A DNA stretch of 64,000 nt, from contig JACMZG010001908.1 in assembly GCA_018340805.1 (NCBI GenBank), forward strand, positions 17,317,268 through 17,381,267, written 5' to 3'. The position numbers were made by a program, and so were the translations under genes. The notes beneath the pieces were generated by a model. That model was not told the DNA's origin and made no database searches. It worked only from the letters and a program-made list of their open reading frames with translations. This DNA is from Microvelia longipes. Its lineage: Eukaryota; Arthropoda; Insecta; Hemiptera; Veliidae. Below, piece by piece: positions 1 to 13,112 of this stretch. Position 1 is the stretch's first letter. Every line of letters begins with the position of its first letter.

Positions 1-337
1 TTTTACAGCTCAAGGCCTACGACTTAAATAATAAGCAAAATATATTTCTTTTTATATTTTTTTGTTTATGATGTTGTGAATGAGAAGTTACAATATGAAG
101 GGTAGTTAATACCGATTGTAGGCAGGGGGTTTCCATTTTTTTTGTACACATTTTCTTTTTCATTCCTTACATTATTTAGAATTTATTCAGTGACTTTGAT
201 TTTATTCAGCATAGATGACTCTATACAGCCACTGCACTCTATTCTATTCTATTACGTCCCTAGGGACGTAAATATATGTTTACAGGTCCAGGTTGCTACA
301 AATGAAACCCTGATTTACAACTCAAATCGTAGGTAAT

Positions 338-375
<38 letters not shown>

Positions 376-480
376 CCTAAAAATATTTATATATAGTAAG
401 TCCCCTTCCCAAAATATTCACCTACCTCCCTCTATGACCTCAATCTTACAAGCTCATTTCCTGAAAATTTGCTAAAATAA
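1..480. other. AT-rich intergenic DNA
   Basis: No gene seen. The only structure is a short (TA)n tract at about 343-372. Open frames here are short and of low complexity. Confidence 0.6.
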
Positions 481-1445
481 CAACTTTAAAATGACACAGA
501 AGTAAACACATTGCTAAAAAATACAGATCATAACACAAAGTACACGCCATAAGACAGAAGTCATAACGCAGAAGTAAACATATTGCTAAAATATACAGAT
601 TCATAACACAAAAGTGAACACGTTGCCATAGAACACAGAGTCAAACGCAGAAGTAACATATTGCTAAAATATACAGATTCATAACATAAAAGTGAATTCA
701 TTGCCATAAGAACACAGAGTCATAACGCAGAAGTAAACACATTGCTAAAATAATACAGATTCATAACACAAAAGTGAACACGTTGCCATAAGTACACAGA
801 GTCATAACGCAAGAAAAACATATTGCTAAAAAAATACAGATTCAAAACAAAAGTGAACACGTTGCCATAAGAACACAGAGTCATAACGCAGAAGTAAACA
901 TATTGCTAAAAATACAGATTCAAACACAAATTGAATACATTGCCATAAGAACACACAGTCATAACGCAGAAGGTAAACACATGCTAAATAATACAGATTC
1001 ATAACACAAAAGTGTACACACCATAAGTAACAGGTCAAAACGCAGAAGTAAACATATTGCTAAAAAAATACAGATTCATAACACAAAAGTGAACACATTG
1101 CCATAAGAACACAGAGTCATAACGCAGAAGTAAACATATTGCTAAAATATACAGATTCATAACACAAAATGAATACATTGCCATAAAACACACAGTCATA
1201 AAGTAAACATATTGCTAAAATAACACTGAAGTGAACATATTGCTAAAATTACACAAAAGTAAACACATAGCTAAAATAACACGGACTCATTACAGAGAAG
1301 TTAACTCATTGCTAAAATAACACAGAAGTGAACAGATAGCTAAACTAACACAGAAGTGAACACATTACTAAAATTAGACAGAAGTAAACACTTTGCTAAA
1401 ATAAGACAGACACATTACAGAGAAGTAAACACATTGCTGAAATAA
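481..1445. repeat. Minisatellite, unit about 80 bp
   Basis: About 11 degenerate copies of a unit near 80 bp. Each has two similar halves, one around GCAGAAGTAAACATATTGC and one around CACAAAAGTGAACACGTTGCC, so the array probably grew from a 40-bp ancestor. The right-hand copies (after about 1200) are shorter and more diverged. There is no coding potential. Confidence 0.85.
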
Positions 1446-2107
1446 CAATACTTGGTAGTAAGTAAGAATAACAACCAATGACGACCAGTCAGTGAATTTG
1501 CTACGTTTTTTTATTTTAAACCGGAATTTAGTTACTAAGTTACTTAAACTATTAAAAAATCTTGGACACTGTTTTTCTCTTATCAATGATCTGATATTAT
1601 ACCCTTGGTTAACTAGAAGTCAATTATCAGTTTTTTTTTGAGAGATATAACAACTCTAATAATTATATTATTTTAAAGTAACAATAAAAATAATCCCTAT
1701 TATTATAAGTTATGTAAATATGATAATAAAAAGTCTAAAGTACTAAAGCGCAGCTCCGGCTCAGAACAGGTTTAATTTTAGACTTGACCTAAAGACCCTA
1801 AGCCATATAGACGTGAGTTTAAATCAAATTAAGTCCCGTTAAAGCAGGAAACAGATCAAGTTGATATAAACTTGTTTGCCATAAATCACCTCCTCTCTTG
1901 CACTTGCATTGTTTATTTTTTATTGTTTATTCTTTCGTGTATACCATTCTGTTCCTTTTTTAAGCTGAAATATTTTACACTGTTTAGTTATGAAACGTTA
2001 ACTTTTTGGTAACAACGAAAAACTCAAATTTTTCGAAACTTAACTTATCGAAAATAAACTGCGTAGGCTTCCGCGGTTATTGTCATGAAGATGGGTTGTT
2101 GTTGGTT
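1446..2107. other. Intergenic DNA, nothing recognised
   Basis: AT-rich sequence without a supportable gene, RNA or repeat. Confidence 0.5.
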
Positions 2108-2304
2108 AGGTCTTCCGGTGGTGACCGCGTCAATGTAGATGAAGAATCCGAAGTTTCGCTTCCACTGTAGGAGGCATCTACAGGGATGTAGGACATCATG
2201 GATAGAAACACAATACTCAGACATCATGCAAAAAACACAGTTCAGTTTTGTAGAGAAACGTCGAATTCTTCATCTACATTGACGCGGTCACCACCGGAAG
2301 ACCT
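2108..2304. repeat. Foldback element, 40-bp arms
   Basis: Positions 2108-2147 (beginning AGGTCTTCCGGTGGTGACCG) are an exact inverted copy of 2265-2304. The arms enclose about 117 bp and are GC-richer than the surroundings. Consistent with a short foldback or MITE-like insertion; no target duplication was resolved. Confidence 0.75.
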
Positions 2305-3142
2305 AAATCTCCTTAACTTATCAAAGTCTTCTCTGCAATCCTAGTCCCTCGCCCCTCCTACTCTCTAACAGTCTAATTACAATACATTTGGATTCTTTTT
2401 AATCACACCCATTTTATAGCATCACCTCCATAGAGATATTATTGCTATCCAGAGAGGCTCTATCGGTTGAATTTAAAAACATCGAAAAAATAATCTGAAC
2501 TCTTTCGATTCTTATCAAATTAAGAGTACACAATTACAATAACTTATAGTATAGAATGATTAAAATGCAAAACAATAGCAACTTTTTCGACAGAAAATTC
2601 GCTAAAACGCAAGTATTGCGCAATAAATCTAGAATGATTAATTCAACATCAAAACTCAAATCAAAATTTTAGCCCATTCTTGGAGTAGGTTACAAAAATG
2701 ATACACAGAGTCCCTGAGGGGCTTTAACAGATGTTTCAAACCTATAATTGTATTGAGATAAGGCATGCGCGCACGCACACACCACACAATCACCCACAAA
2801 CACACATACACCCAGACAGCACGACGAATGCCACTCGAAACGTTAGAAAAAATGTCTGAAATAGATAATTACGTTGAAACCTTGGTTTCGAATTTGTTTC
2901 TGTTCACTTAATACTTTTTCTTTTACCTACGGTAGTAGTTAAGAAAAAGTAAAAACTGGATCGAAAAAATCTGTAGATACACTTAGCTGTATTGAGGTGA
3001 AACTTAATACACTTATTTATTACATAAATGGACAATTCCAAACTCCATTTGACAATTTGTTTTACGATTTTTAAAAAGTATTCATGTCATTCAATAAAAA
3101 CTAAACTAATGCTGATAATGAAATACAACTTGGTATATTAGT

Positions 3143-3206
3143 ATAAACTAATAACAAGTCTCTTCACACTAACTGTTTTAGTGTGAAGACTTGTTATTAG
3201 TTTATA
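3143..3206. repeat. Near-perfect hairpin, arms about 28 bp
   Basis: ATAAACTAATAACAAGTC and TTCACACTA are repeated as their reverse complement in 3179-3206 after a short loop. It may be a small palindromic insertion inside the R1 fragment. A TATTAGT motif recurs just beyond both sides. Confidence 0.7.
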
Positions 3207-3257
3207 TATATACCACTTCACATTGCAGCAACCTATAATTATGGTATATTAGTGGTT

Positions 3258-3305
3258 TATATATATATATATATATAATATATAATATATATATATAATA
3301 TATAA
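3258..3305. repeat. (TA)n tract
   Basis: Interrupted TA dinucleotide run. Confidence 0.9.
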
Positions 3306-3744
3306 ATGGATTATACTCAAATCGATTATACTATCGATATATTCAATTCGATTATACTATCAATATATTCAAATCTATTATACTATCGATTTATTCAAAT
3401 CAATCAAAACATTTTCCTTGTTTTATGAAATTTCGAAATTTCTGCAGTTATTATTACGGGTAATGACGTCACCAAAAATGTTACTCCGGAGAGCGCAACT
3501 AGACCTAAAACATGATTTTGTAACAAGTTTCAACACTGAGAGCAACGATGATAACAGACACATGTGAAACCACCGAGGATGTTCTAAAAACACCTGAAAC
3601 GGATAATTCGAGTGGAACCTTGGTTTCAAATTTTTAGTGCAAATACAATACTTTTCCTACATGCCTGAAACACAAACGGCATGAAGGAGGAAAAGTAAAA
3701 ACTAAAACATCGAAGTCGAGAGAACAGAAAATACCTTGTAAAAT

Positions 3745-3960
3745 TAAAAAGTAGGAAGTAGAAGTATAAAAAGTAGTAATAAGTAAAGTAATAAGTAAGT
3801 AAAGTAATAAGAAGTATAAGTAATAAGTAAGTAGTAAGTGTAGTAAGTAGTAATATTAAGTAGTAAGTAAAGTAAATAAGTAAAATAGTAAGTGTAGTAA
3901 GTAGTAGTAGTAAGTAGTAAGTAAAATAAATAAGTAAAGTAGTAAGTATAAAAAGTAAAA
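3745..3960. repeat. AAGTA-type low-complexity array
   Basis: A run of AAGTA, AATAAGTA and TAGTAAGTAAAG words of variable length. The open frame seen on the minus strand here is only a consequence of the simple repeat and should not be annotated as a gene. Confidence 0.85.
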
Positions 3961-4387
3961 AGAAGGACAAATTTTTGAAAAATTTAAACTGAGGAATACT
4001 GCGGAATGAGTTTTCTAATCGATATCTGAGTAAAGTCAATATTTATAAAACGATTGAATAAATTTTACAAGGAAGGTTGTGGCGTAATTTTACTCTAACA
4101 AATAACAGACTATTTACTAATTAGAACATTGCGTTGTATTCTGATGTAACTCGAAACATGATGTGACGTCTTGTGTACTTTCTATCTTTTGAGTAGCTGG
4201 AATTTAAATTCCCATTGTCAAAACATTTTTAATTTTTAGTTATGAATTGTATAATTCCATTTATTGATTGTATACAAGATTTATTGACAAATTGTAAACT
4301 ATTTTCCTTGTCTAAATAAAAACAAGAGGCCTTCGGCATCTTTGTCGCTACACGGCGTCGGCGCTGAAATGTTTATGGGGTCATTTT

Positions 4388-4493
4388 TTCAGGTTAATGA
4401 CGTCACACATATTTTGTAAACAATAGGGTTAGGGACATTAACAAGGAAAGATTCATTTCGATCCAAGAATCCAAAATCTCGTTCATACATAAG

Positions 4494-4578
<85 letters not shown>

Positions 4579-4692
4579 TATATGTGCTTATGTATGAACG
4601 AGATTTTGGATTCTTGGATCGAAATGAATCTTTCCTTGTTAATGTCCCTAACCCTATTGTTTACAAAATATGTGTGACGTCATTAACCTGAA
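4388..4692. mobile_element. Large foldback element with (TA)n centre
   Basis: About 115 bp starting at 4388 (TTCAGGTTAATGACGTCACA) recurs as an almost exact reverse complement ending at 4692. The two arms are separated by about 70 bp of pure TA repeat. Arms this similar suggest a recent insertion or gene-conversion-maintained palindrome. No protein is encoded. Whether the TA core was the target or belongs to the element cannot be decided here. Confidence 0.8.
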
Positions 4693-4693
4693 T

Positions 4694-4696
<3 letters not shown>

Positions 4697-4740
<44 letters not shown>
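4697..4740. repeat. (TA)n tract
   Basis: TA run directly abutting the foldback element. Confidence 0.9.
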
Positions 4741-4743
<3 letters not shown>

Positions 4744-4939
4744 GATATCTATAGTTAGTTGCAGGCTGTATATTATAGCCGTATACTTTATACTACTATA
4801 CTCCAGTACCAATATCTATTGTTACTATCTGTAAATTATTACAGAATTATAATAAGCCTTGTACTTACTGCCAGGAAGTACACGCTGATTAACTGAACAT
4901 AATTTTTACCGAAGATGTAATCAGCAATTTTTTTTACTT

Positions 4940-5200
4940 TTTCAACAAAATTCTCATTGACGATTTGGTTAACATTTTCTATTGAAAAATGCGACTACGG
5001 TATACTAATGGACGATTTAATGAACAATTTTTATTAAAGAATTCTACTGTGAAAATTCATTGACGATTTCTTGAACAATTCCTATTGAAAGAACGAACGA
5101 TTTCATTGACAATTATTTGAAAGATTTATATTGACTTATTGCAAAAAATCCTTTAGTTTTCTCGCACTATTTCTATTGACAAAATCTGCACCAATTTATA
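4940..5200. repeat. Degenerate tandem repeat, about 45 bp
   Basis: Five or six diverged copies of a word like CATTGACGATTT..GAACAATTTCTATTGA. An old, decayed minisatellite. Confidence 0.5.
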
Positions 5201-5769
5201 ATTAAAAAATAATACGAATGGTTAATTAATTGTGTAACAGGCCGTTTTACTCACGCACTACAATTTATTAGGTATTCAATTTATAACAACTTTTTCAAGG
5301 CAAAGAAGAATAAACAAAAGAAGAAAGTGAAAAAAAAGAAGATAGTATAAAGAAGAGAAAATATTTTCCTCTTATAATTTCAATAACTTTGATCACTTAT
5401 TTTTGGTCTATTGATGTTTCAAATATTATCATTAAGTAATTAATAAATGAATAGTATATTGTTATCAGACACTTTCAAACATTCCGACGCTATTATCTGT
5501 GTTATTATTATAGTGTTTATTTTTATATTCACGGTCATGATCTAAGTATATTTGTTTTCTACATATTTAATAGTTATTTAGGGAGTAAATAATGCTATTA
5601 TTTCCCTGACCAGTTAGTTATTTAAAAAGTTAGTTAAAATGCTGAGCAGTTAGTTAGTTAGTTAAAAAGTATTTATCTCTTAAACTTAAAGCCGAGAGAG
5701 TTATGACTGTTAACTTCCGAGGCAAAGCTGAGGGAGGTAATTATAGAAAAATAGCATTTTACTCCCAAG

Positions 5770-6060
5770 TTGTAAATTTATAAGGTGACCCCCTTATAAA
5801 TTTAGAGGGTGCTACCTCCAAACAAAATTGCCCAAAACTACTTCTTTTGATCTGAAAGGATTTTGAGCCAATCAAAAATTTTTTTGGTCGGGTCCTCCTA
5901 TTAAATTTTGAGGGTGCTGCCCCCAAAAAAATCAACAATTTTTTATTGCTCTAAATAATTCTTGGGCCCTGAAACGGATTTGAGCCAAATTACAAAAATT
6001 GATTGGTCACCTGTATAAATTTAGAGAATACCACTCCCTGAAAAAAATTATATAATTGGC
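5770..6060. repeat. Degenerate tandem repeat, about 120 bp
   Basis: Three diverged copies built round TATAAATTTAGAGGGTGCTA, followed by a stretch containing TTTTGAGCCAA. Flanked by repeated ACTCCCAAG words at 5760, 6090-6180. No coding potential. Confidence 0.5.
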
Positions 6061-6419
6061 TCTAATAACCCAATAATAGAAAACAATTTTTATTCCCAAG
6101 GGAGAAAAAGTTACTTTATACTCCCAAGGGAGTGAAAAGTAACTTTCTCTTCCTTGGGAGTGAAAAGTGCTTCTTTACTCCCTAAAAACTAGTCTATAAA
6201 GTTTACATTATATACCGTCTGGAGATAAACGTATTACACATCAATTATTTTCAAGATTTGTTGATCAAGTTCTTTTGATAAATAATCGAACATAATTTAG
6301 ACAAAAGTTTTTTTAGACTGATAATTAAGATAAGATCAAGACTAGTAAAGTCTGGAGTCCACTATTGTTAATTTATCTCACAATATACATTATAATTATG
6401 AATGGCAAAATAATTAGCC

Positions 6420-6530
6420 ATTCATGGCCATGGAATGGCCGCTACTCAGCGTCGGCGCTGGGGGCAGCTTCACGGCCCCCGTGCGTCACTGTGGCTGCTT
6501 CGCGGCCACATGGTTGTTGTCGTATTTCAG
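6420..6530. repeat. Cluster of GC-rich hairpins
   Basis: A GC-rich island in AT-rich DNA made of consecutive stem-loops: AGCG/CGCT, GGGGGC...GCCCCC (about 6459-6480) and TGTGGC...GCCACA (about 6490-6510). The loop word GCTTCGCGG is shared with a second cluster at 9516-9596. Confidence 0.6.
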
Positions 6531-7360
6531 TTTGTCATATTACTAGTTTATATTAAGTGGCATACTGCCACGATATAAGCAGTAGAGAGATATAAAAGTG
6601 GAAGAGTTGTATGGAAGAGAGTCGCTATAGATAGGATAGATCGGAAAAGAATGAAGCAAGTTTATTTACAGGTCTGGTTGTCTAAAGACTAGTGCAAGTA
6701 ATTATATTTATTAGCCTACTTATGTTTGAAAAAAATCCTATCTTAATTTATTTATTTATTTTGCTCATTATAATAAATAATAATTAAATTAATCCTCCCT
6801 TATTTAATAAATAATTTAATATAAAAATGAATGTTTACTTAGGCTATTAGTTATGATTTAGTTATAATTTTATTATATGTAGTTATTAATGAGTAATATC
6901 TTTTAAGTAATATAAATAATATTGATTTATTTTTTAATTAAGATATTGAAATTAATTAATTAAAATTAAAAAAAAATAAAAAAATAAAATAAAATGTTTA
7001 TAATATCGTCTTGTACATATCATTAAAAGTTAATCAATTTAATTTTGAAATTTATATAAAGATAAATTATATGATTATGTATATGTTAAGAATTAACATA
7101 TACATTAAAAAAAAATATTTTAAGAAATGATGTTTTTTTGGTGTTAAATTAAGTTTTAAGAAGTCTAAAAATAAATAAAAAAAATTTAAAACGTCTATAA
7201 AAGAATTAAACTTAAAAATCTTCAGCTTTATGCTGATATAAATAAATATTTATGTAATTTTACACATTTATGTTGTATTATGTTATATTATGTTGTATAT
7301 TTTCAAATGATTGTTTGTTATTTATTTAAATAAACGGATATTATTATTATTATTTTATTA
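6531..7360. other. AT-rich intergenic DNA, nothing recognised
   Basis: Extremely AT-rich, no gene or named repeat seen. Confidence 0.5.
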
Positions 7361-7361
7361 T

Positions 7362-7400
7362 ACACATACACACAATTCACACATACATACATATGTACAC

Positions 7401-7479
<79 letters not shown>

Positions 7480-7500
7480 ACATACACACATATATATATA
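7362..7500. repeat. Compound (CA)n / (TA)n microsatellite
   Basis: ACACACATACATAC words pass into (CA)n and then (TA)n. Open frames on both strands here are repeat artefacts. Confidence 0.95.
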
Positions 7501-8454
7501 GATATAAAATAATCTCACATACGTACATAAATACATAATTTAAAGAAAAAATATAAATTATAAACATAAACGTTTAGTTAAAACTAAATGATAATTATAT
7601 AATAAAGAGGAATAAATATATAATGATGAGAAAAAAAAGAAATATACAAACTATTTAGATCATTAAATAGGATACAAGTTATAAAAATTCAAGTTAAATA
7701 GGAAGATAAGTAACACTGGTAAATAGTAACAACGTAACAACGAAAATATTAGATTAGATCTTATTCGAAAATACAGCATTAAATAATCGCCTATGATTAT
7801 TTAATTATGATCTTCTATTAAATCTCTATAGAGTGCTATGTATCACCTGTCTGCTGCTGCACTCTTATGTTTATTTGATGTAACTTTACGTTTTCCCGCA
7901 ATATTCTATCTTTCCCGCCCTTTTTCCTTACACTTTCTTGTAATGTTGGCCGCGTGTTCATTACCAACCTAGCTGTCGTACGGTTCGTTCTTTTAGCTAC
8001 CTTTTCCTTCCAAGTTTTAATAATTTTTTACATATTTCATTGTAAACTATTATTATTTTGATTTTTAACTTCCCGTGTGCCGGAATAAGTGCCGTGGTCT
8101 CTAAGCAAACTAAATATCCTGTGTGTTGTGTACCCCGTGCATCCCGGTCCGTTTTAGATACGTTTGGTTTCACCCTACGACAGGCCTGACCTACTTCATG
8201 CCTCATCTTTACTTTGAAAACAAGTAAGTCCCGGATTATTATACATTTATCACTCTATCTCATCATCATTATTTATGTATTTGTTATCTCTACCTCTCTC
8301 CCTCTGACCATAAGGCGTAGAGATATCTCTTAAAATATTCTGCCATAAGAAAGTTATTAGTTATAAAAAAATGTAATTTTTAGCATTAGTTCTGATTTTA
8401 TTGATTGGAATGTATGACATAATGTAAACAAATCATGTTTTTTGACTATAGTAC
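7501..8454. other. Intergenic DNA, nothing firm
   Basis: No gene supported. A minus-strand open frame of 69 codons at 7997-8206 has a less biased composition than its neighbours, but no motif and no recognised relative. Confidence 0.4.
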
Positions 8455-9315
8455 GACAGACGACTAAAATCAATTGACAGCGCGCCAAAAATCTGTGAGG
8501 AAAAGAATTCTATTGGTTCAGACCGACCCCGCTCTTTCCCCCTCCACCTCATGCCAACCTCGGTATAAAAAAATACCTTTTTCGTATAATAAAATCATAA
8601 AAAAGGCAACACTGGTTGTAAATATTTGTAACCTCGCGTCGCTTTTATTTCCCTCATTGTGCATATTGATCTGTTTGATTTCGTTTCGTTTCATTCCAAT
8701 CTGTTCAATTCATCCAATTATTTCGAAGTTGTAATATGATCTGAGTGCCTATATTTGACGCTTGGACATTGACGTATTCTTCAAGCAGTTTTTTTTTTGA
8801 AAATGCCATGTCTTTCAATAGATGACAGTCTTGACTTTTTTATGTCTTGAATGCATATTGTGTCATATTATTTTTATAATCTGAAATAATACGCATTCAA
8901 TTATACAAACTTGACACAAAAAAGCAGTTTGTTTTGGAAAAAAGTAATTATAGCTGACAATTTATTTAAATCGTCAAACTTTTATCAAAGAACTATTATG
9001 ATCCATTGCATTACGTAATTAACAACTTTAACTCCACTTAATTCATACTTCCCGAACAAATTTAAAGCAACACTTAGTTGGAAATTTATAAGATACAATA
9101 TTCCTTCTTAAATAGTAAATAATTTTTAAAAATAAAAAATACGATATCAAATAGAAACAAATAATAAAATTCAAAACATAACCTGACTTTCAGTGTTGCC
9201 AGAGTAGGGAATTTTATTTGTTACATAAAAGAAGGGATTTTTGTTATTAAAAAAAGAGGGTTGAAAGCATTGAGATTTTGGCGGGCTGTCAATTGATTTT
9301 AGCCGTGTGTCGTAT
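8455..9315. mobile_element. Non-autonomous DNA transposon with long TIRs
   Basis: Left end 8455-8494 (GACAGACGACTAAAATCAAT...) is matched in inverse orientation by 9273-9311 (ending ...TTTTAGCCGTGTGTC), with about 34 of 40 positions agreeing. A second internal inverted pair (GGCAACACTG near 8605, CAGTGTTGCC near 9196) supports an intact pair of ends. The word TATAGTAC lies just outside both ends and may be an 8-bp target duplication, though on the right it is offset by 4 bp. No transposase is encoded, so this is a deletion derivative. The small MITE at 37475-37675 has closely related ends. Confidence 0.75.
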
Positions 9316-9515
9316 TATAGTACATTTGAAAATTCGCTTATAACGTGCACCACTGGGTGATTACTCCTACCAAGCCTGCCAAGTTACTTTAACCAGTATG
9401 AGCACTATGTCTAATACATTTATTGTAGACAATAATCAATCAAATTAAAAAAAGCATTTATCGTGGTAGTATGCCATTTTCATAAACTAAGAATGACGAA
9501 CTGATATAGGACAAT

Positions 9516-9596
9516 GACCTTGTGGCCGCTTCGCGGTCACAAGGTCATTGTCGCTTCGCGGTTCCGCGACTCCTTGTGACCGCGAAGCGGCTTTTT
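9516..9596. repeat. GC-rich nested hairpin
   Basis: CTTGTGGCCGCTTCGCGG...TCACAAG forms a stem-loop, and CCTTGTGACCGCGAAGCGGC downstream is an inverted copy of its left half, so alternative foldings compete. Shares the GCTTCGCGG loop with 6420-6530. Confidence 0.65.
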
Positions 9597-10812
<1,216 letters not shown>

Positions 10813-11063
10813 ACACTGTATTTTTGAATAAGATCTAATCTAATCAACTTTTCGTAATTACTATTTACTAATATTACTTATTTTCCTAACTTAACTTTTT
10901 TAACTTCTACAAAAGAAAAAAGTATGTTGAATGGTAACTTTTGGTTGCAAACTAAACATATTAAAAGTAGAAAAATAAAGTCATAATTAATTATTTATTT
11001 AAATTATATAAATATTTAATGTCATTATTTATTTCCTCAATAAAATTTAAATAAGTTTAGTTG

Positions 11064-11138
11064 GCGATATGCTTCTATTGGAGGGGGGGCTAATTTCAAA
11101 TAAGGAGGTCTTTAGCCCCCCCCCCTTGGAATCGCCTA
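11064..11138. repeat. Hairpin with G/C homopolymer stem
   Basis: GGCGAT at the left pairs with ATCGCC at the right, and a G-run followed by GCTAA pairs with TTAGC and a C-run. Resembles the G/C-tract ends of the hAT element at 22672. Confidence 0.5.
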
Positions 11139-11177
11139 TGTTGTAGAGACCTACTTTTGTATATACGATTACACTTT

Positions 11178-11181
<4 letters not shown>

Positions 11182-11255
<74 letters not shown>
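11182..11255. repeat. (TA)n tract
   Basis: Nearly pure TA repeat. Confidence 0.95.
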
Positions 11256-11256
<1 letters not shown>

Positions 11257-11734
11257 TCTACACTTTTATACATGCCGATAAGCCCATTGCCTTCCTGTTC
11301 GCTGAGCTTTAACCTCAGAGAATAAGAGAAATCCCAGGGAGACATTTTAATTTAGAATTTAAGTTAAACGCAATACTTTCTTTATAAGATTAAAGGAAAT
11401 TTTTTTTAAAGATATTTTATTTATTATTTTACGTTGTAACAAATTTACATTACGTTGAATTGTTAAAAACATCACACACGACTATCATCAGTAATAATTT
11501 AAACATGTATCAGCATAATTTAAACTTTAAATACACGATTATTTTTGCATCATATATCCATAAAAATGTTTTTATAATAAATAAATATAGACTCGAGCTT
11601 GTTAAAATATTATTAGCTTCAATAAATCAAACTGTGCAGACACTGTGGCGCCACGCAGATGTTTAGTTCGTCCTTCGATAAAATTTACTTAGGAATTAGT
11701 TAATATCGTAAAAAAGTAGACCTTATAAATATAA

Positions 11735-11737
<3 letters not shown>

Positions 11738-11794
<57 letters not shown>

Positions 11795-11806
11795 TGTGTG
11801 AATATG

Positions 11807-11883
<77 letters not shown>

Positions 11884-11912
11884 GTGTGTGAATATATATA
11901 TATATTATGTAT
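11738..11912. repeat. (TA)n tracts with TGTGTGTG interruptions
   Basis: Two long TA runs each followed by GTGTGTGAATAT. The duplicate interruption suggests slippage or unequal exchange of the whole tract. Confidence 0.93.
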
Positions 11913-12728
11913 GTTATGCCTGTGTGTGTGCTTGGATACAGGACCACAAGCGAAATCGATTCATTCCCCTCATAAGCGTACTTTTTCATTAAAAACGCGC
12001 TAAAATGAGGTTTTTGTTCTTCCATTAGAAAGCTTTAATTTATTAAATTTAATTACTGCAATACAAATTTTAAAAGCCATCTGGATTTTTTTTAAAAAAG
12101 GTAGAGTGGCACTTAATGATAAAATATTTGTTTGTTTAATTTTGATAAAGTTGTAAGTTGTTGTGTATTAATTTGATGTCATTTAAAGGTCCCTCTTTTT
12201 TTATCTAAATAGATAATCAAGTATCAAGTCTAGATTTTTATTTAATTTAATTATAAGTTAAACTTTGCTGTTGCAACTAATGCAGTAGGCGTGAATTACA
12301 GTGTACCCTACGTAATTTGTTTTTACATTGAAAAGATAACAATTTTTAACTTCGCTCTGTTGCATATCAAGTTTATAAGGTAAGAAGGTTTGACTCGGTT
12401 TATTTTATTCTACGAGTGTTGTCCAGAATATCTTTTTGTTGGACTGAGAAGCTTTTCCTTTGTTTTATGTTTTGCGGTATATAGTCATCATCTTCGGAGG
12501 AGTAATAGCTATGAAGTTTTAATATCTAGGAGTAGGAGGGGTTATAGTTTGCTAATGTTATTAGAATTTGTGATAGTCTCCATGATTGCAAGATTGATGT
12601 TATGCCAATAGTTATCATCAGTTTTAACTTTTGTATTGGTAAACCTATAAAAATGCCCCATTGTAAGTCAAGCAAGCAAAAAATTAAGTTATAATTAAAA
12701 AGGTTGTATTTACCGCAAGTTGAAGAAG
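11913..12728. other. Intergenic DNA, nothing recognised
   Basis: No gene or named repeat. A 73-codon open frame at 12390-12611 lacks splice context and motifs. Confidence 0.4.
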
Positions 12729-12802
12729 CAATCGAAGAATCAGCTACCGTCGATACTTGCTGTTACAACAGCAAGTATCGACGGTAGCTGATTATTCGAT
12801 TG
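12729..12802. repeat. Near-perfect 74-bp palindrome
   Basis: CAATCGAA..GAATCAGCTACC and the following CGTCGATACTTGCTGTT are matched by their reverse complement ending at 12802, with almost no loop. The arms differ by one or two bases. Confidence 0.85.
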
Positions 12803-12894
12803 AATAAAATTATACTATATAGTTATACTAATAGTTCTACTATAAGTTATACTATATTTTGTTATAACAAAATTTAAAATTTGTACATAACCTA

Positions 12895-13022
12895 GTATGG
12901 GAATGTATGGGAAAATGTATTTATGTATGGAAAATGTATGCATGTATGTATGGAAAATTTATGTATGGGAAAATGTATGTATATATGGGAAAATGTATGT
13001 ATGTATAGGAAAATTTATGGGA
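12895..13022. repeat. Tandem repeat of GGGAAAATGTATGTATGTAT type
   Basis: Five or six copies of a 20-26-bp unit with variable numbers of GTAT. Confidence 0.85.
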
Positions 13023-13029
13023 TATAGCA

Positions 13030-13112
13030 ATGTAGTTCGAGAGAAGTTTTTATACTAAGAAGCTACAAAATTTAACCTTATTTCGAACTGGGTTGAACGC
13101 AGGTTCGACCCC
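13030..13112 (+). other. Possible tRNA-like Pol III promoter relic
   Basis: GGTTCGACCCC at 13102-13112 is a perfect internal B-box, and TAGTTCGAGAG at about 13033 is an A-box with one mismatch. No acceptor stem or cloverleaf could be built, so this would be the head of an old SINE rather than a tRNA gene. Confidence 0.3.

Larger units (their letters stand above)
2690..3720 (-). repeat. Fragments of dispersed repeat R1
   Basis: Pieces match the reverse strand of the R1 repeat best preserved at 25511-26830. They include the segment around CACCTGAAACGGATAATTCG (about 3590), the ATGATAACAGACAC motif (about 3547), the terminal AATACTTTTCC...GGAAAAGTAAAAAC block (3645-3700; another diverged copy at 2910-2960), and the ATGCTGATAATGAAA block near 3110. 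The fragments are diverged and interrupted by a hairpin and a TA tract. The 2760-2820 part is a CA-rich simple repeat. Confidence 0.55.

Noticed and set aside
481..1445. CRISPR-like array of repeats and spacers
   Set aside because: Repeat spacing is irregular, the whole unit is repetitive with no unique spacers, and the genome is eukaryotic.
3626..4039. 137-codon Leu/Thr/Tyr-rich frame resembling a membrane protein
   Set aside because: Arises from the AAGTA-type simple repeat read on the minus strand.
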